Source of the DNA: Falsiruegeria mediterranea M17 | GTDB taxonomy: Bacteria; Pseudomonadota; Alphaproteobacteria; Rhodobacterales; Rhodobacteraceae | NCBI RefSeq assembly: GCF_900302455.1 | Contig: NZ_ONZG01000011.1 | Span: 142,714 to 206,713 of the forward strand | Reading direction: 5' to 3' | Length of the DNA stretch: 64,000 nt | Shown: positions 9,300 through 17,611 of the stretch, piece after piece | Position numbering within the stretch: position 1 is the stretch's first letter | Layout: each line of letters begins with the position of its first letter | Translations under genes and position numbers: made by a program | Notes under the pieces: model-generated | What the model saw: only the letters and a program-made list of their open reading frames with translations | Databases searched by the model: none | Told to the model about the DNA's origin: nothing

Positions 9300-10724
9300 G
9301 TGAGTGAACCGCACGCCCTTCAAATCGTGATACAAATCGCAGGCGCCGCGGCCCTGTTGATTTGGGCCGTGCGCCTTGTGCGCACTGGCGTCGAGCGTGG
9401 GTTTGCCGCCCCCATGCGCAGCTGGTTGCGTCATTCCGCCAAGAACCGATTGCTGGCGGCCGGGACTGGGATGGGTGCTGCGGTGCTGCTGCAAAGCGCG
9501 ACTGCGGTTGCTGTTCTGGTGTCCAATTTTGTCTCAAAGGGCGGGCTGGCGACAGCGACAGGGCTGGCGATCCTATTGGGGGCCGATGTCGGATCAGCTG
9601 TGGTTACGCAGCTTTTGATGGTGCGTCAGCCCCTCCTGATCCCGCTACTGCTGGTGATCGGGGTCACCGTGTTTCTGCGCGGCGAAGGCAGCAACACGCG
9701 GCAGATTGGCCGAATTTTGATCGGGCTTGCCCTGATCTTTGTGTCGCTGGACATGATCCGGGGTGCCACCGAACCGATGATATCCCACCCTGGCACGCAG
9801 GCCATCATGGCCTATCTGGGCAGCGATCTGCTAACCGCTTTCGTGATTGGCGCTGTGTTTGCATGGGGCGTCCATTCAAGCGTCGCGGCAGTTTTGCTGT
9901 TTGTCACACTGGCAGGGCAATCCATCCTTCCAACCCCTGCTGCCGCCGCCATGATCCTTGGGGCCAACCTCGGCGGCGGGTTTATCGCATTCGTTCTTAC
10001 TTATTCTGCACCGATCGCGTCGCGACGGATGATTATGGCCAATCTGATCCTACGAGGTGGCGGTGCTGCACTGGTCCTCCTCTTGATCGTTGCGATGCCA
10101 GAACTGTTGACCGGGCTCGGTACGACGCCCGCTCGGCAAGCTATTAATTTGCACCTTGCGTTTAACGTAGGCTTAGCGCTCGTGGCGCTTCCATTCGTGG
10201 GGCCGATTACTGCCGTGGTGTCATTTTTCATACCTGAAAGACCCGACCAACCCGGCGGACTGGAGGTCGCCAGCGCCCTTGATCCGGCTTTGCTGGACCG
10301 CCCTCAACGTGCCATTGACAGTGCGGCGCGCGAACTTCTGGGGATGGGCCAAAAGATTGAACAGATGCTGATCACGGTCGAACCCCTTTACGACCAGTGG
10401 AACACCGCCACCGCCAGCTTGATCGTGGATCAGGACATACTGCCTGGCCAGTTCAATCATGTCGGCAACTCACCGACCTTGATCGGCGCAGCCTCTCGGG
10501 ACATGTCTCTGTGTCGAGCGACGTTGCCCCAGCACACGGCAGGCCCGGCGCTCAGACACTTTGACCTGGCTGCGGACGAAGTCGATGCAAGCACGACGAC
10601 GAGCGGGGCTCAGAAGTTTCCCTTTGCTGCTTCCGTGAGGGTCAACTTGTCGAGCCTCAGGTCCGATACAGCTCGTCTCAGCCGATCGTTCTCCTTCTGT
10701 AGTCGCTTCTATTCCTTCAACTGA
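9300..10724 (+). CDS. Na/Pi cotransporter family protein, C-terminally truncated by an IS remnant
   Basis: The first ~380 codons encode a PNaS-type phosphate transporter: repeated membrane segments and the paired QSSxA-type motifs (LLQSATAVAVL at about residue 64 and GVHSSVAAVLL at about 196). GTG start at 9300. After a short post-membrane segment (MGQKIEQMLITVEPLYDQWN) homology stops at about base 10436, where antisense IS3-family sequence begins. The last ~95 codons of the open frame are therefore not transporter sequence, and most of the expected C-terminal PhoU-like domain is missing. The membrane part may still be made; normal function is doubtful. It follows the phosphodiesterase by 20 bp, suggesting phosphate handling after diester cleavage. 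Confidence 0.8.
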   Translation: MSEPHALQIVIQIAGAAALLIWAVRLVRTGVERGFAAPMRSWLRHSAKNRLLAAGTGMGAAVLLQSATAVAVLVSNFVSKGGLATATGLAILLGADVGSAVVTQLLMVRQPLLIPLLLVIGVTVFLRGEGSNTRQIGRILIGLALIFVSLDMIRGATEPMISHPGTQAIMAYLGSDLLTAFVIGAVFAWGVHSSVAAVLLFVTLAGQSILPTPAAAAMILGANLGGGFIAFVLTYSAPIASRRMIMANLILRGGGAALVLLLIVAMPELLTGLGTTPARQAINLHLAFNVGLALVALPFVGPITAVVSFFIPERPDQPGGLEVASALDPALLDRPQRAIDSAARELLGMGQKIEQMLITVEPLYDQWNTATASLIVDQDILPGQFNHVGNSPTLIGAASRDMSLCRATLPQHTAGPALRHFDLAADEVDASTTTSGAQKFPFAASVRVNLSSLRSDTARLSRSFSFCSRFYSFN

Positions 10725-10968
10725 TCAACGCCCATTCCACCCGTCGCCATTGTCGCTCGGACCAATGGCGCAACAAGGCTCCGTGCTTGCGCCAGGGGGA
10801 ATAGGTCTGTTCAACAACGCCAATCTGTCTGATCGCATCCAGACGAGGCATGCCTTGCCCCATCAATACTTCAACCTGCCGTAACTTCGAGACAATCTCC
10901 TCGGGCTTCGGTCGCTTGTTTGCCATTCTCGGTCCTTCGTTTCCTAAACATAGCGGGGGACCAGTTCA
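10437..10968 (-). mobile_element. Degraded IS3-family element (orfA and start of orfB)
   Basis: Minus-strand orfA begins at 10926 with MANKRPKPEEIVSKLRQVEV, a classic IS3-family start, then shifts frame near 10800 and meets an in-frame stop (KE*KRLQKENDRLRRAVSD). OrfB follows in another frame (SPARRRACIDFVRSQVKVSE, then IELARQY) and ends abruptly at about 10437 where the transporter sequence resumes. Upstream of orfA, TGAACTGGTCCCC ending at 10968 looks like the terminal inverted repeat. Only one end survives. The element cannot move by itself. Confidence 0.85.
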
Positions 10969-10971
10969 GTT

Positions 10972-11067
10972 GGGGAGGCTCACCGCGTCGCAACACGCTA
11001 CGACAGATGTCCGAAGGTGTTCCTATCAGCCATCGCGCTCGCTGCCGCAGTCATCTTCGGGCTCTGA
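10972..11067 (+). mobile_element. C-terminal fragment of an IS5-family transposase
   Basis: Reading from 10978, the plus strand gives EAHRVATRYDRCPKVFLSAI, continuing ALAAAVIFGL then a stop at 11065-11067. This is the familiar C-terminus of IS5-group (IS427-like) transposases. The rest of the gene is absent: it abuts the end of the IS3 remnant at 10968. Two truncated elements side by side suggest repeated insertion and deletion at this locus. Confidence 0.75.
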
Positions 11068-11226
11068 AATTCAATGAGGCTGGAGCCTACCTAGACTCAG
11101 CTAATGAGACTGCGCTATTTCCGATGGGCGCTCAGTGCGCGAGGCGCGCGGCATTCTCGATGTAATGACTCGGCTTTTACTATATCAGCCTATATTGAAG
11201 CGAGTTGATTAATGGGATGCCTACCT

Positions 11227-11715
11227 ATGACCCAAGTACCAATTGGCCGCCGCAGCTTTGTCACAATGGCCGCAACCACAGCGCTATTAACTGGGACAGG
11301 CCAGTTGTCTCCCGTCCGCGCCCAAGCCCTGGCTCCAACAAAATCAATGCGAGGTGGGTCAAACAATTACCTGCCTCGCGCCCCCATCGTTGAGCGCATC
11401 GGTGGCGGCGGCTTTTTGATGTCTGGCAGCGTACATCGCGCGGATGACGGCGCGCCGCTCGAAGGTATACGTATCCAGATCTGGGCGCACACGACCGAGG
11501 GGCATGAACGGGACCCTTGGAGCCACGGAGCGACCCTTACCAACGCGAAGGGTGTCTTCCAACTCGAAATGCCGCAAATTGTACCGGCATTCGGACAGCC
11601 GCATGGGCACCTGGCCTATGATAGTGGCGAGTTCAAAACGGTGTTTCTTCGCCCTGTTATGGCAAGTTCGCGGGATAAGAGTCTCAGCGCACATTTTGTG
11701 CTGCAACCTGCCTAA
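11227..11715 (+). CDS. Tat-exported intradiol-dioxygenase-fold protein
   Basis: A 162-residue protein with a twin-arginine signal (GRRSFVTMAATTALLTG, about residues 6-22) and cleavage near VRAQA, so it folds before export to the periplasm. The mature part resembles the core of intradiol ring-cleavage dioxygenases (GIRIQIWAHTTEGH, TNAKGVFQLEMP, PHGHLAY). The Tyr that normally follows the W...G pattern is His here, while an HxH pair is kept, so the usual Tyr2His2 iron site is not intact. ATG 11227 is preferred over 11212. It is followed after 2 bp by a ferric-reductase-like membrane protein, which suggests a redox pair. Function unknown. Confidence 0.7.
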   Translation: MTQVPIGRRSFVTMAATTALLTGTGQLSPVRAQALAPTKSMRGGSNNYLPRAPIVERIGGGGFLMSGSVHRADDGAPLEGIRIQIWAHTTEGHERDPWSHGATLTNAKGVFQLEMPQIVPAFGQPHGHLAYDSGEFKTVFLRPVMASSRDKSLSAHFVLQPA

Positions 11716-11717
11716 AG

Positions 11718-12332
11718 GTGATTGTTTTTCGAGCAATACTGGTCTGGCTTGCACTTGCAGGCATCGTTGTGGCGGCGGTCATAGAAACAGCAGGGAGCGA
11801 GTACTTGCAATACCGCGGTGCCGTCTATGTTGTGGCCGGCTTTGCTGGAGTGATGGCACTGGTATTGCTGTTGTTTCAACCTTTACTCGCCTCCGGATAT
11901 CTCCCAGGGCTATCGATGTCATCCGAGCGACGAATGCATCGCTGCGTCGGTGTGGCATTGTTGCTCGCAGTCACTGTGCATGTTTCTGGCCTTTGGATTA
12001 CCAGCCCGCCCGACATGGTCGATGCGATGACTTTCCGTGCACCCACAGCATTCTCGGTTTTTGGAGTTGTGGCGATGTGGGCACTGGTCACTTCGGCCTT
12101 CTTGGCCGGATTTCGTGGGAAACTACGGTTTCGCCCACAGGTCTGGCGCCTTGCACACACCTCATCCGCAATCGCTGTCGTTTCAGGAACTGTGGCCCAT
12201 GTGATCATGATCGAAGGTACGATGGGAACACTTTCCAAAAACTTGATGTGCACCGTGTTGGTCGGGGCGCTTGCCCTGACAGTACGTCGCCTGCGACCGT
12301 GGGTCGGCGTATGGAGAGCTGCAGAAAAATAG
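11718..12332 (+). CDS. Ferric-reductase-like transmembrane protein (haem b membrane protein)
   Basis: A 204-residue integral membrane protein, GTG start, about six hydrophobic helices beginning at residues 4-24. Histidines within or near helices (RMHRCVG, AVTVHVSG, WRLAHTSS, TVAHVIMI) are placed as in the ferric-reductase/MsrQ/NOX-type haem-binding domain. No flavin or NAD domain is present, so an external electron donor is needed. It begins 2 bp after the Tat-exported protein and the two are almost certainly co-transcribed. The role of electron delivery to that partner is inferred. Confidence 0.72.
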   Translation: MIVFRAILVWLALAGIVVAAVIETAGSEYLQYRGAVYVVAGFAGVMALVLLLFQPLLASGYLPGLSMSSERRMHRCVGVALLLAVTVHVSGLWITSPPDMVDAMTFRAPTAFSVFGVVAMWALVTSAFLAGFRGKLRFRPQVWRLAHTSSAIAVVSGTVAHVIMIEGTMGTLSKNLMCTVLVGALALTVRRLRPWVGVWRAAEK

Positions 12333-12680
12333 GCTGGGGCGCTCACAGGCAACGTTCAGCGCGCTCTTGGGCACTCGACGGCACTGATGTCGAAACGCTC
12401 GCCCTGAGTGCTCTTGGCGTTGGTCGTGATCACCTTCTTCGCCATTGTTCTCAAAGAAATTTACAATTGTGGAGACACGCGTGCTGCACAGCCAACTCCC
12501 GACTGCGAGTAAACACACAGGACGCCAAAATGCCGAAATGCGACGCGACTTGAGATAGGTTTCGAGCCTTGACCCAGCAAATTCATGCGGAAAGGCGCAC
12601 TTCCGGGGTGGTTGCAGTGTGTAAGGGTTGCCAAGTCAAATACAGCTGGCCACATTGGTTTGGAACCGCCTCGGAGCTAG
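12333..12680 (+). other. Intergenic region with a possible broken small membrane-protein gene
   Basis: About 350 bp between the ferric-reductase-like gene and regulator 1. The only thing of note is a short frame at 12387-12512: MSKRSP, an in-frame TGA, then VLLALVVITFFAIVLKEIYN followed by CGDTRAAQPTPDCE and a stop. It looks like a ~41-residue single-pass protein interrupted by one stop, but there is no clear ribosome binding site. No other gene is visible. Confidence 0.35.
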
Positions 12681-13466
12681 ATGGGATACTTGGGAAAGTC
12701 CGAAAAACCAACTTTCGCGGAAGACGTAGCCGTCGCTATCAGGGCCGTAGGAACGTCCAACTTCATGCCGGAGTTGTTGAACTTGATGCGCGGAGCAGCT
12801 TCGTTCAAGGGCGCGTTCGTCAGCCTTCTGAACGCCGGAAAAGCGCCCGAACATGTCTATGACAATGTACGTGCGGAACGCCGCTCGGTCGTTGTTGACC
12901 GATGGCTGGATCGCGCTTGGTTGTTGGACCCATTTGTTGTTCGTTTCATCGGTGAACGCCATGAACCCGTGATGGTACTTAGAGACGTTGCGCCGGACAG
13001 GTTTGCCAATTCCGATTACTTTCGCATCTACTACAAAACCCTGTTTCTGAAGGATGAAATCGGAGTGTTCGTTACGATAGCAAACGGCACATTGTTTCTT
13101 TCCCTTGGCCCTTCGGAGGGAGCAACCCGGTTTACGCGGCGGGATGTCAAAAAGCTTACAGAACTGCATCCGATCATATCGGCGCTATGCGAGCAGCACT
13201 TCCATCGTAGCCCCTCGTCAGGCCAGCTCGAAAAGAGCGAGGTCGATTTCGACGGGGTCATCGACAAGGTATGCAAGGGTTTGACACAGCGAGAGATCGA
13301 GGTGGTGCAATTCCTTTTGCGCGGGCACTCGACGCGGTCCATAGCGCTTTTGTTGGGTGTTTCCCCGGCGACAATCAAAGTGCATCGCAAAAACATCTAC
13401 CGGAAGCTGGGCATATCCTCTCAATCTGCCCTGTTTTCGGTGTTTTTGCATTCGACCAACGACTAG
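12681..13466 (+). CDS. LuxR-type transcriptional regulator 1
   Basis: A 261-residue regulator with a C-terminal LuxR/FixJ helix-turn-helix (about residues 197-255: LTQREIEVVQFLLRGHSTRS, VSPATIKVHRKNIYRKLGIS). The N-terminal domain is not a receiver or autoinducer domain I recognise; it shares LLDPF, LRDVAPDRF and YFRIYY with regulator 2 at 47.2 kb (YLLDPFF, LSDVAPDQF, YFKSYY) and DPFF with regulator 3 at 57.2 kb. GGAG lies just upstream of the ATG. It precedes a PotABCD-like operon whose promoter region carries a 16-bp dyad and is its likely activator. Confidence 0.88.
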   Translation: MGYLGKSEKPTFAEDVAVAIRAVGTSNFMPELLNLMRGAASFKGAFVSLLNAGKAPEHVYDNVRAERRSVVVDRWLDRAWLLDPFVVRFIGERHEPVMVLRDVAPDRFANSDYFRIYYKTLFLKDEIGVFVTIANGTLFLSLGPSEGATRFTRRDVKKLTELHPIISALCEQHFHRSPSSGQLEKSEVDFDGVIDKVCKGLTQREIEVVQFLLRGHSTRSIALLLGVSPATIKVHRKNIYRKLGISSQSALFSVFLHSTND

Positions 13467-13469
13467 GCC

Positions 13470-13510
13470 TACCCCTTTGGGGGTATAAATCACCCCGCCC
13501 TTTGGAGGTA
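13470..13510. promoter_or_regulatory. Tandem CCC...GGG dyads upstream of the polyamine-type importer
   Basis: TACCCCTTTGGGGGTA at 13470-13485 is a dyad with arms TACCCC and GGGGTA. A weaker copy, CCGCCCTTTGGAGGTA at 13495-13510, matches it at 12 of 16 positions, 25 bp downstream. Both lie between regulator 1 and the ATPase gene. The dyad beside regulator 2, read on the other strand, matches the first copy at 14 of 16. Likely binding sites for this regulator family. Confidence 0.6.
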
Positions 13511-13580
13511 TTCACAGGTTCGGCCTCCTGGCTCTAAGCTGATTCTGCATACCAACAAGTGCAGGTGTCTGGATCAGACC

Positions 13581-14642
13581 ATGATCGACGTAAGGAATGT
13601 GACAAAACGCTTTGGCCAAGGCCAAGCGGCCGTAACGGCTCTGGGAGACGTGTCGCTGACAATTCCCGAAGGAAGTTTTTTCACGCTTTTGGGCCCGTCA
13701 GGTTGTGGCAAGACGACGCTTTTGCGGCTGATTGCCGGATTCGAGCTTCCGACCGAAGGCGAAATTGCACTGGATGGCCAGTCGATCGGACATTTGGCTC
13801 CAAACGACCGCCCCGTGAATACAGTGTTCCAGAGCTATGCGTTGTTTCCGCACATGAGCGTGGCCCGCAACGTTGGGTTTGGCCTAGAGATGCTGAAGAG
13901 GCCCAAGGCCGAAATCGACGGCACCATCAACGAGATGCTGGATCTGGTACAGCTCGGAGAGTTTGCAACGCGCCGCGTAGATCAGTTGTCAGGCGGTCAA
14001 CAGCAACGCGTGGCTTTGGCGCGCGCGCTGGCGCCGCGCCCCAAGGTTCTTCTTCTGGATGAGCCACTGTCGGCCCTGGACCTGAAGCTTCGCAAAGGGA
14101 TGCAGAGCGAGTTGAAGCGGCTGCAGCATGAGACAGGCATTACCTTTGTCTTTGTCACCCATGACCAAGGTGAAGCGCTGGCAATGTCGGATCAGATCGC
14201 AGTGATGTCAGCGGGCTCGGTACGCCAGGTTGGCACACCGGAAGAGATTTACACAGCTCCGCGAAGCAGGTTCGTCGCAGACTTTATTGGCGACACCAAT
14301 ATCGTAAATGCGACTTTGCTTGGCTTTGACGGAGATGCCGCAAAAATCCAGTTTGGCGAGGGCACACCACTCGCGGTTCATACAGCCAGCACCTCGCTCG
14401 CACCCGGCCCCGTGCATGTGGCTCTGCGCCCTGAAACCATCCGCGTGGTTGATGAGAGTGCGGAGACGGCGCTCTTGCGAGGTGAGGTCGTGGACAGCAC
14501 TTATTTCGGGGCCGGGTCACAGATGCTTGTGCGGCTGGAAGATGGCGTCAGCGTTCATGTCCAGGTTTCCACCCCGCGCCCAGTCGGATCGCGGGTTGGT
14601 CTCGAATGTGACACCTCCATGCTGCACGTGCTGGAAGACTGA
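13581..14642 (+). CDS. ABC importer ATP-binding protein, PotA type (copy 1)
   Basis: ATPase of a spermidine/putrescine-type importer, 353 residues. Walker [10 protein letters not shown] at about residues 37-45, Q-loop in VFQSYALFP, signature LSGGQQQR, Walker [13 protein letters not shown], switch His in FVTHDQGEA, and a C-terminal TOBE region. ATG 13581. The stop overlaps the first permease start by 1 bp. It is the first gene of a four-gene importer operon downstream of regulator 1. The family transports polyamines, opines and other small amines; which one is not readable here. Confidence 0.92.
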   Translation: MIDVRNVTKRFGQGQAAVTALGDVSLTIPEGSFFTLLGPSGCGKTTLLRLIAGFELPTEGEIALDGQSIGHLAPNDRPVNTVFQSYALFPHMSVARNVGFGLEMLKRPKAEIDGTINEMLDLVQLGEFATRRVDQLSGGQQQRVALARALAPRPKVLLLDEPLSALDLKLRKGMQSELKRLQHETGITFVFVTHDQGEALAMSDQIAVMSAGSVRQVGTPEEIYTAPRSRFVADFIGDTNIVNATLLGFDGDAAKIQFGEGTPLAVHTASTSLAPGPVHVALRPETIRVVDESAETALLRGEVVDSTYFGAGSQMLVRLEDGVSVHVQVSTPRPVGSRVGLECDTSMLHVLED

Positions 14643-15598
14643 TGGGTGTTGCTGCAAATATCTCTCAGCCGGACGCCGCAACGAGATTGCGCGCGGCCCA
14701 GGAGGAACGCGCGCGCCAAAGACGCAGAACGCGGCTCTTATTGCTAGCCCCGGCGCTTGGGATCATTGGTATCTTTGGTCTGTTCCCGCTCTCGATTGCA
14801 CTGGTCTACTCGTTTCTTGAGCCCGGGACCTATGGCGGCGTTGAATGGGTGTTCTCTTACGACGCTTATGTGCAGTTCCTGTTTGAACGCGACATCTTCG
14901 ATGACACGCTGGCCTTCAACAGCGCCTATCTGCAAATCTTTGGGCGCTCCTTTGGTCTCGCCATCACCACGATGATTGGAACCCTGATCCTCGGGTTTCC
15001 CGTGGCTTACTTCATCGCGGCCCGTCCACCGGAGCAACGCAATTTCTGGCTCTTCGCCATCACACTGCCGTTCTGGACCAACCTCTTGATCCGTACCTAC
15101 TCGATGCTTCTGATCGTACGGGACGAGGGCTTTGTGAACTTGATGCTGATGAAAATCGGCCTGATCAGCGAACCGCTTGAGATGTTGTACACCGACGGTG
15201 CGGTACTGGCCGGGCTGGTCTACAGCTACCTGCCATTCATGATCCTCCCGATCTATGCGTCGCTGGAGAAATTCGATTTTTCGCTGCTTGAGGCCGGACA
15301 TGATCTCTTTGCGACACGCACGCAGGTGTTCCGTCACATCATCATCCCGATAACCCGTCCAGGCATAGTTGCAGGCTGCGTGCTGGTCCTGATCCCGGCG
15401 CTTGGGGCCTACATCACGCCGGAACTGTTAGGTGGTGGCAAGAAACTGATGATCGGCAACCTGATTGCCTTGCAATTCGGGTCGGGGCGCAATTGGCCCT
15501 TTGGGGCCGCTGCAGCACTGATCCTGATGGCAATTGTTTTGATCGCGCTCCTTGTCAGCTTGCGGGCAGGTGCTTCGAAGGAGGGTGGACATGGATAA
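14642..15598 (+). CDS. ABC importer permease, PotB type (copy 1)
   Basis: Inner-membrane permease, 318 residues, about six transmembrane segments after a charged cytosolic N-terminus rich in Arg (residues 12-34). The EAA loop reads EAGHDLFATRTQVFRHIIIP at about residues 217-236. Its start shares one base with the ATPase gene and its stop overlaps the second permease gene by 8 bp. It pairs with the PotC-type permease to form the channel. Confidence 0.91.
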   Translation: MGVAANISQPDAATRLRAAQEERARQRRRTRLLLLAPALGIIGIFGLFPLSIALVYSFLEPGTYGGVEWVFSYDAYVQFLFERDIFDDTLAFNSAYLQIFGRSFGLAITTMIGTLILGFPVAYFIAARPPEQRNFWLFAITLPFWTNLLIRTYSMLLIVRDEGFVNLMLMKIGLISEPLEMLYTDGAVLAGLVYSYLPFMILPIYASLEKFDFSLLEAGHDLFATRTQVFRHIIIPITRPGIVAGCVLVLIPALGAYITPELLGGGKKLMIGNLIALQFGSGRNWPFGAAAALILMAIVLIALLVSLRAGASKEGGHG

Positions 15599-16421
15599 AC
15601 TGTTGTCGATCTTCCGCCCGTCGACTGGTTCTCGCGAGTTGCGCAGGCAACCCCTGTTTACTGGCATGTCCTGGCTGGTTCTGTTGTTCCTCTACGCACC
15701 AATTGCCGTACTGGTCGTGTTCTCGTTCAACGACAACCGCTCCGTTGTGCGGTGGACAGAGTTCAGCTTGCGCTGGTACGCGGCAGCCTTGGAAAACGAC
15801 GACATCCGGCGTTCGGCGATGATCTCTATTCAGGTTGCGTTCACGGCAACCGTGTTTTCCACCATCATTGCCACCATGGCGGCACTGGCAACAACGCGCG
15901 GGGGCGTCTATCGCGGCCGCTCTGCGGCCATCGCGCTCATTAACCAACCCCTGATGATCCCCGAGATTGTCACGGCGATTGCCACGCTGGCCTTCTTTTC
16001 GATCCTGCGCCAGCTCACGGGTGTAACTGGGATCGGCTGGCTGATCCTCGCCCACACGGTTTTTTGTGTGCCCTTTGCCTACATGCCGATCCGGGCACGT
16101 TTATCAGATATGTCCGTGACCTATGAGGCGGCAGCCGCCGACTTGTACGCAACGCCTTGGCAGACGTTCCGCCATGTGACGCTGCCGCTCTTGATGCCCG
16201 GAGTCATGGCAGGAGCAATGCTGGCCTTTGTCGTATCGCTTGATGACGTGATCATCACGCTTCTGGTGGCTGGCCCGGGCGAAACAACTTTGCCCATCTA
16301 CATCCTCGGCCAGATCCGGCGTGGTGTAACGCCAGAGGTCAACGCCATTTCGACAATCCTGATCGGGCTGACCGTGGCCATGGTCACACTCACCTTCTTT
16401 CTGCAACGCAAACGAAAATAA
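15591..16421 (+). CDS. ABC importer permease, PotC type (copy 1)
   Basis: Second permease, 276 residues, about six transmembrane segments, EAA loop EAAADLYATPWQTFRHVTLP at about residues 178-197. The start at ATG 15591 is chosen over 15552 because AAGGAGG sits directly upstream at the right distance and the longer form adds only a basic leader. A 6-bp hairpin separates it from the binding-protein gene. Confidence 0.91.
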   Translation: MDKLLSIFRPSTGSRELRRQPLFTGMSWLVLLFLYAPIAVLVVFSFNDNRSVVRWTEFSLRWYAAALENDDIRRSAMISIQVAFTATVFSTIIATMAALATTRGGVYRGRSAAIALINQPLMIPEIVTAIATLAFFSILRQLTGVTGIGWLILAHTVFCVPFAYMPIRARLSDMSVTYEAAAADLYATPWQTFRHVTLPLLMPGVMAGAMLAFVVSLDDVIITLLVAGPGETTLPIYILGQIRRGVTPEVNAISTILIGLTVAMVTLTFFLQRKRK

Positions 16422-16428
16422 CAAGAAG

Positions 16429-16444
16429 CCCGAACCGCTTCGGG
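16429..16444 (+). terminator. Short intercistronic hairpin before the binding-protein gene
   Basis: CCCGAA at 16429-16434 pairs perfectly with TTCGGG at 16439-16444 around a CCGC loop. There is no T-run, so full termination is unlikely. It probably modulates the ratio of permease to binding-protein message. Confidence 0.4.
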
Positions 16445-16471
16445 ACACAATCAATCTCAACGGAGGACAAA

Positions 16472-17503
16472 ATGAAGCACTCACTACTCAAAGCCGCAGC
16501 TGTTTCCACCCTGGCTCTCAGCGCGATGGGGGCGCATGCCGAAGGCAAGCTGAACATCTACAACTGGGGCAACTACACAAACCCCGAGATGATCGAGAAA
16601 TTCGAAGCCCAGTATGGTGTCGAAGTCACTCTGGATGGTTACGACAGCAATGAAACCATGTTGGCCAAGGTCAAGGAAGGTAACACCGGCTATGACGTCG
16701 TTGTGCCAGGCGACTACATGATCGCGATCATGGTTGGCGAAGGTTTGCTGGCCGAGATCAACGCGTCCGAAATGGAGAACTTCAAGAACATGGATCCGAA
16801 CTGGGTCGATGTCTACTGGGATCCGGGTCGCAAGTATTCGGTTCCCTACCAGTGGGGTACCACCAGCTTTACAGTCGACAGCGCAATCTACAGCGGCGAC
16901 ATCAACACGCTTGGTCTGATCTTTGACACGCCTGAAGAACTCAAAGGTCGCATCAACATGCTCAATGACATGAACGATGTGATCAATGCCGGCCTGCGGT
17001 ACCTGGGGTATCCGCGCTGCAACTCGAACCCCGAACAGATGAAAGAGCTGATGGCGCTTCTCGCCAAGGCCAAGGGCGACTGGCGCACCATGGACTATGC
17101 AGTGATCGAGAAACTGACCTCAAAAGACGTGGACCTGTCGCAAAGCTGGAACGGCGCCGCTATGCGCGCTCGGGCGGATCGCCCCTCGCTGCAATACGCC
17201 TATCCCAAAGAGGGCTTCACTGGCTGGATGGACAACGTTGCCGTTCTTGCTGACGCGCCCAACATGGAAAACGCAAAGCTCTTTGTGAACTTCATGATGG
17301 ATCCTGAAAACGCGGCGATGACCTCGAACTTTGCGCGCTATGCTAACGGTATCAAAGGGTCGGAGGCCTTTATGGACCCGGAAATGCTCAGCGCGCCCGA
17401 GATCGTAATGCCCGTCGATGCGCCGGTTCCGGACTTCGTGAAGCCCTGCGATCAGGATGTCGTTGACCTTTACAACAAGGTTTGGACCCGCCTTAAGCAA
17501 TAA
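16472..17503 (+). CDS. Periplasmic binding protein, PotD type (copy 1)
   Basis: Extracellular solute-binding protein of the spermidine/putrescine family, 343 residues with a signal peptide (MKHSLLKAAAVSTLALSAMG, cleavage after AHA). The mature protein opens EGKLNIYNWGNYTNPEMIEKF, the family hallmark, and carries YDVVVPGDYM and VPYQWGTTSF. CGGAGGAC precedes the start. It is the fourth gene of the operon and is followed by a strong terminator, so the importer operon ends here. The ligand may be a polyamine or another amine. Confidence 0.93.
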   Translation: MKHSLLKAAAVSTLALSAMGAHAEGKLNIYNWGNYTNPEMIEKFEAQYGVEVTLDGYDSNETMLAKVKEGNTGYDVVVPGDYMIAIMVGEGLLAEINASEMENFKNMDPNWVDVYWDPGRKYSVPYQWGTTSFTVDSAIYSGDINTLGLIFDTPEELKGRINMLNDMNDVINAGLRYLGYPRCNSNPEQMKELMALLAKAKGDWRTMDYAVIEKLTSKDVDLSQSWNGAAMRARADRPSLQYAYPKEGFTGWMDNVAVLADAPNMENAKLFVNFMMDPENAAMTSNFARYANGIKGSEAFMDPEMLSAPEIVMPVDAPVPDFVKPCDQDVVDLYNKVWTRLKQ

Positions 17504-17521
17504 GTCTCGAAGCCTCCTGAA

Positions 17522-17549
17522 TGACGGCCCGTCCTTGGTCGGGCCGTCA
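17522..17549 (+). terminator. Rho-independent-type terminator after the importer operon
   Basis: TGACGGCCCG at 17522-17531 pairs perfectly over 10 bp with CGGGCCGTCA at 17540-17549 around an 8-base loop, followed by CTTTCCC. It lies 19 bp after the binding-protein stop, so it likely ends most transcription before the serine hydrolase gene. Confidence 0.75.
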
Positions 17550-17611
17550 CTTTCCCAAGTTTCTTAACCTGACTGCGACCCCTGTTGGGTCGCCCTGCGG
17601 GAGCGTGGAAA

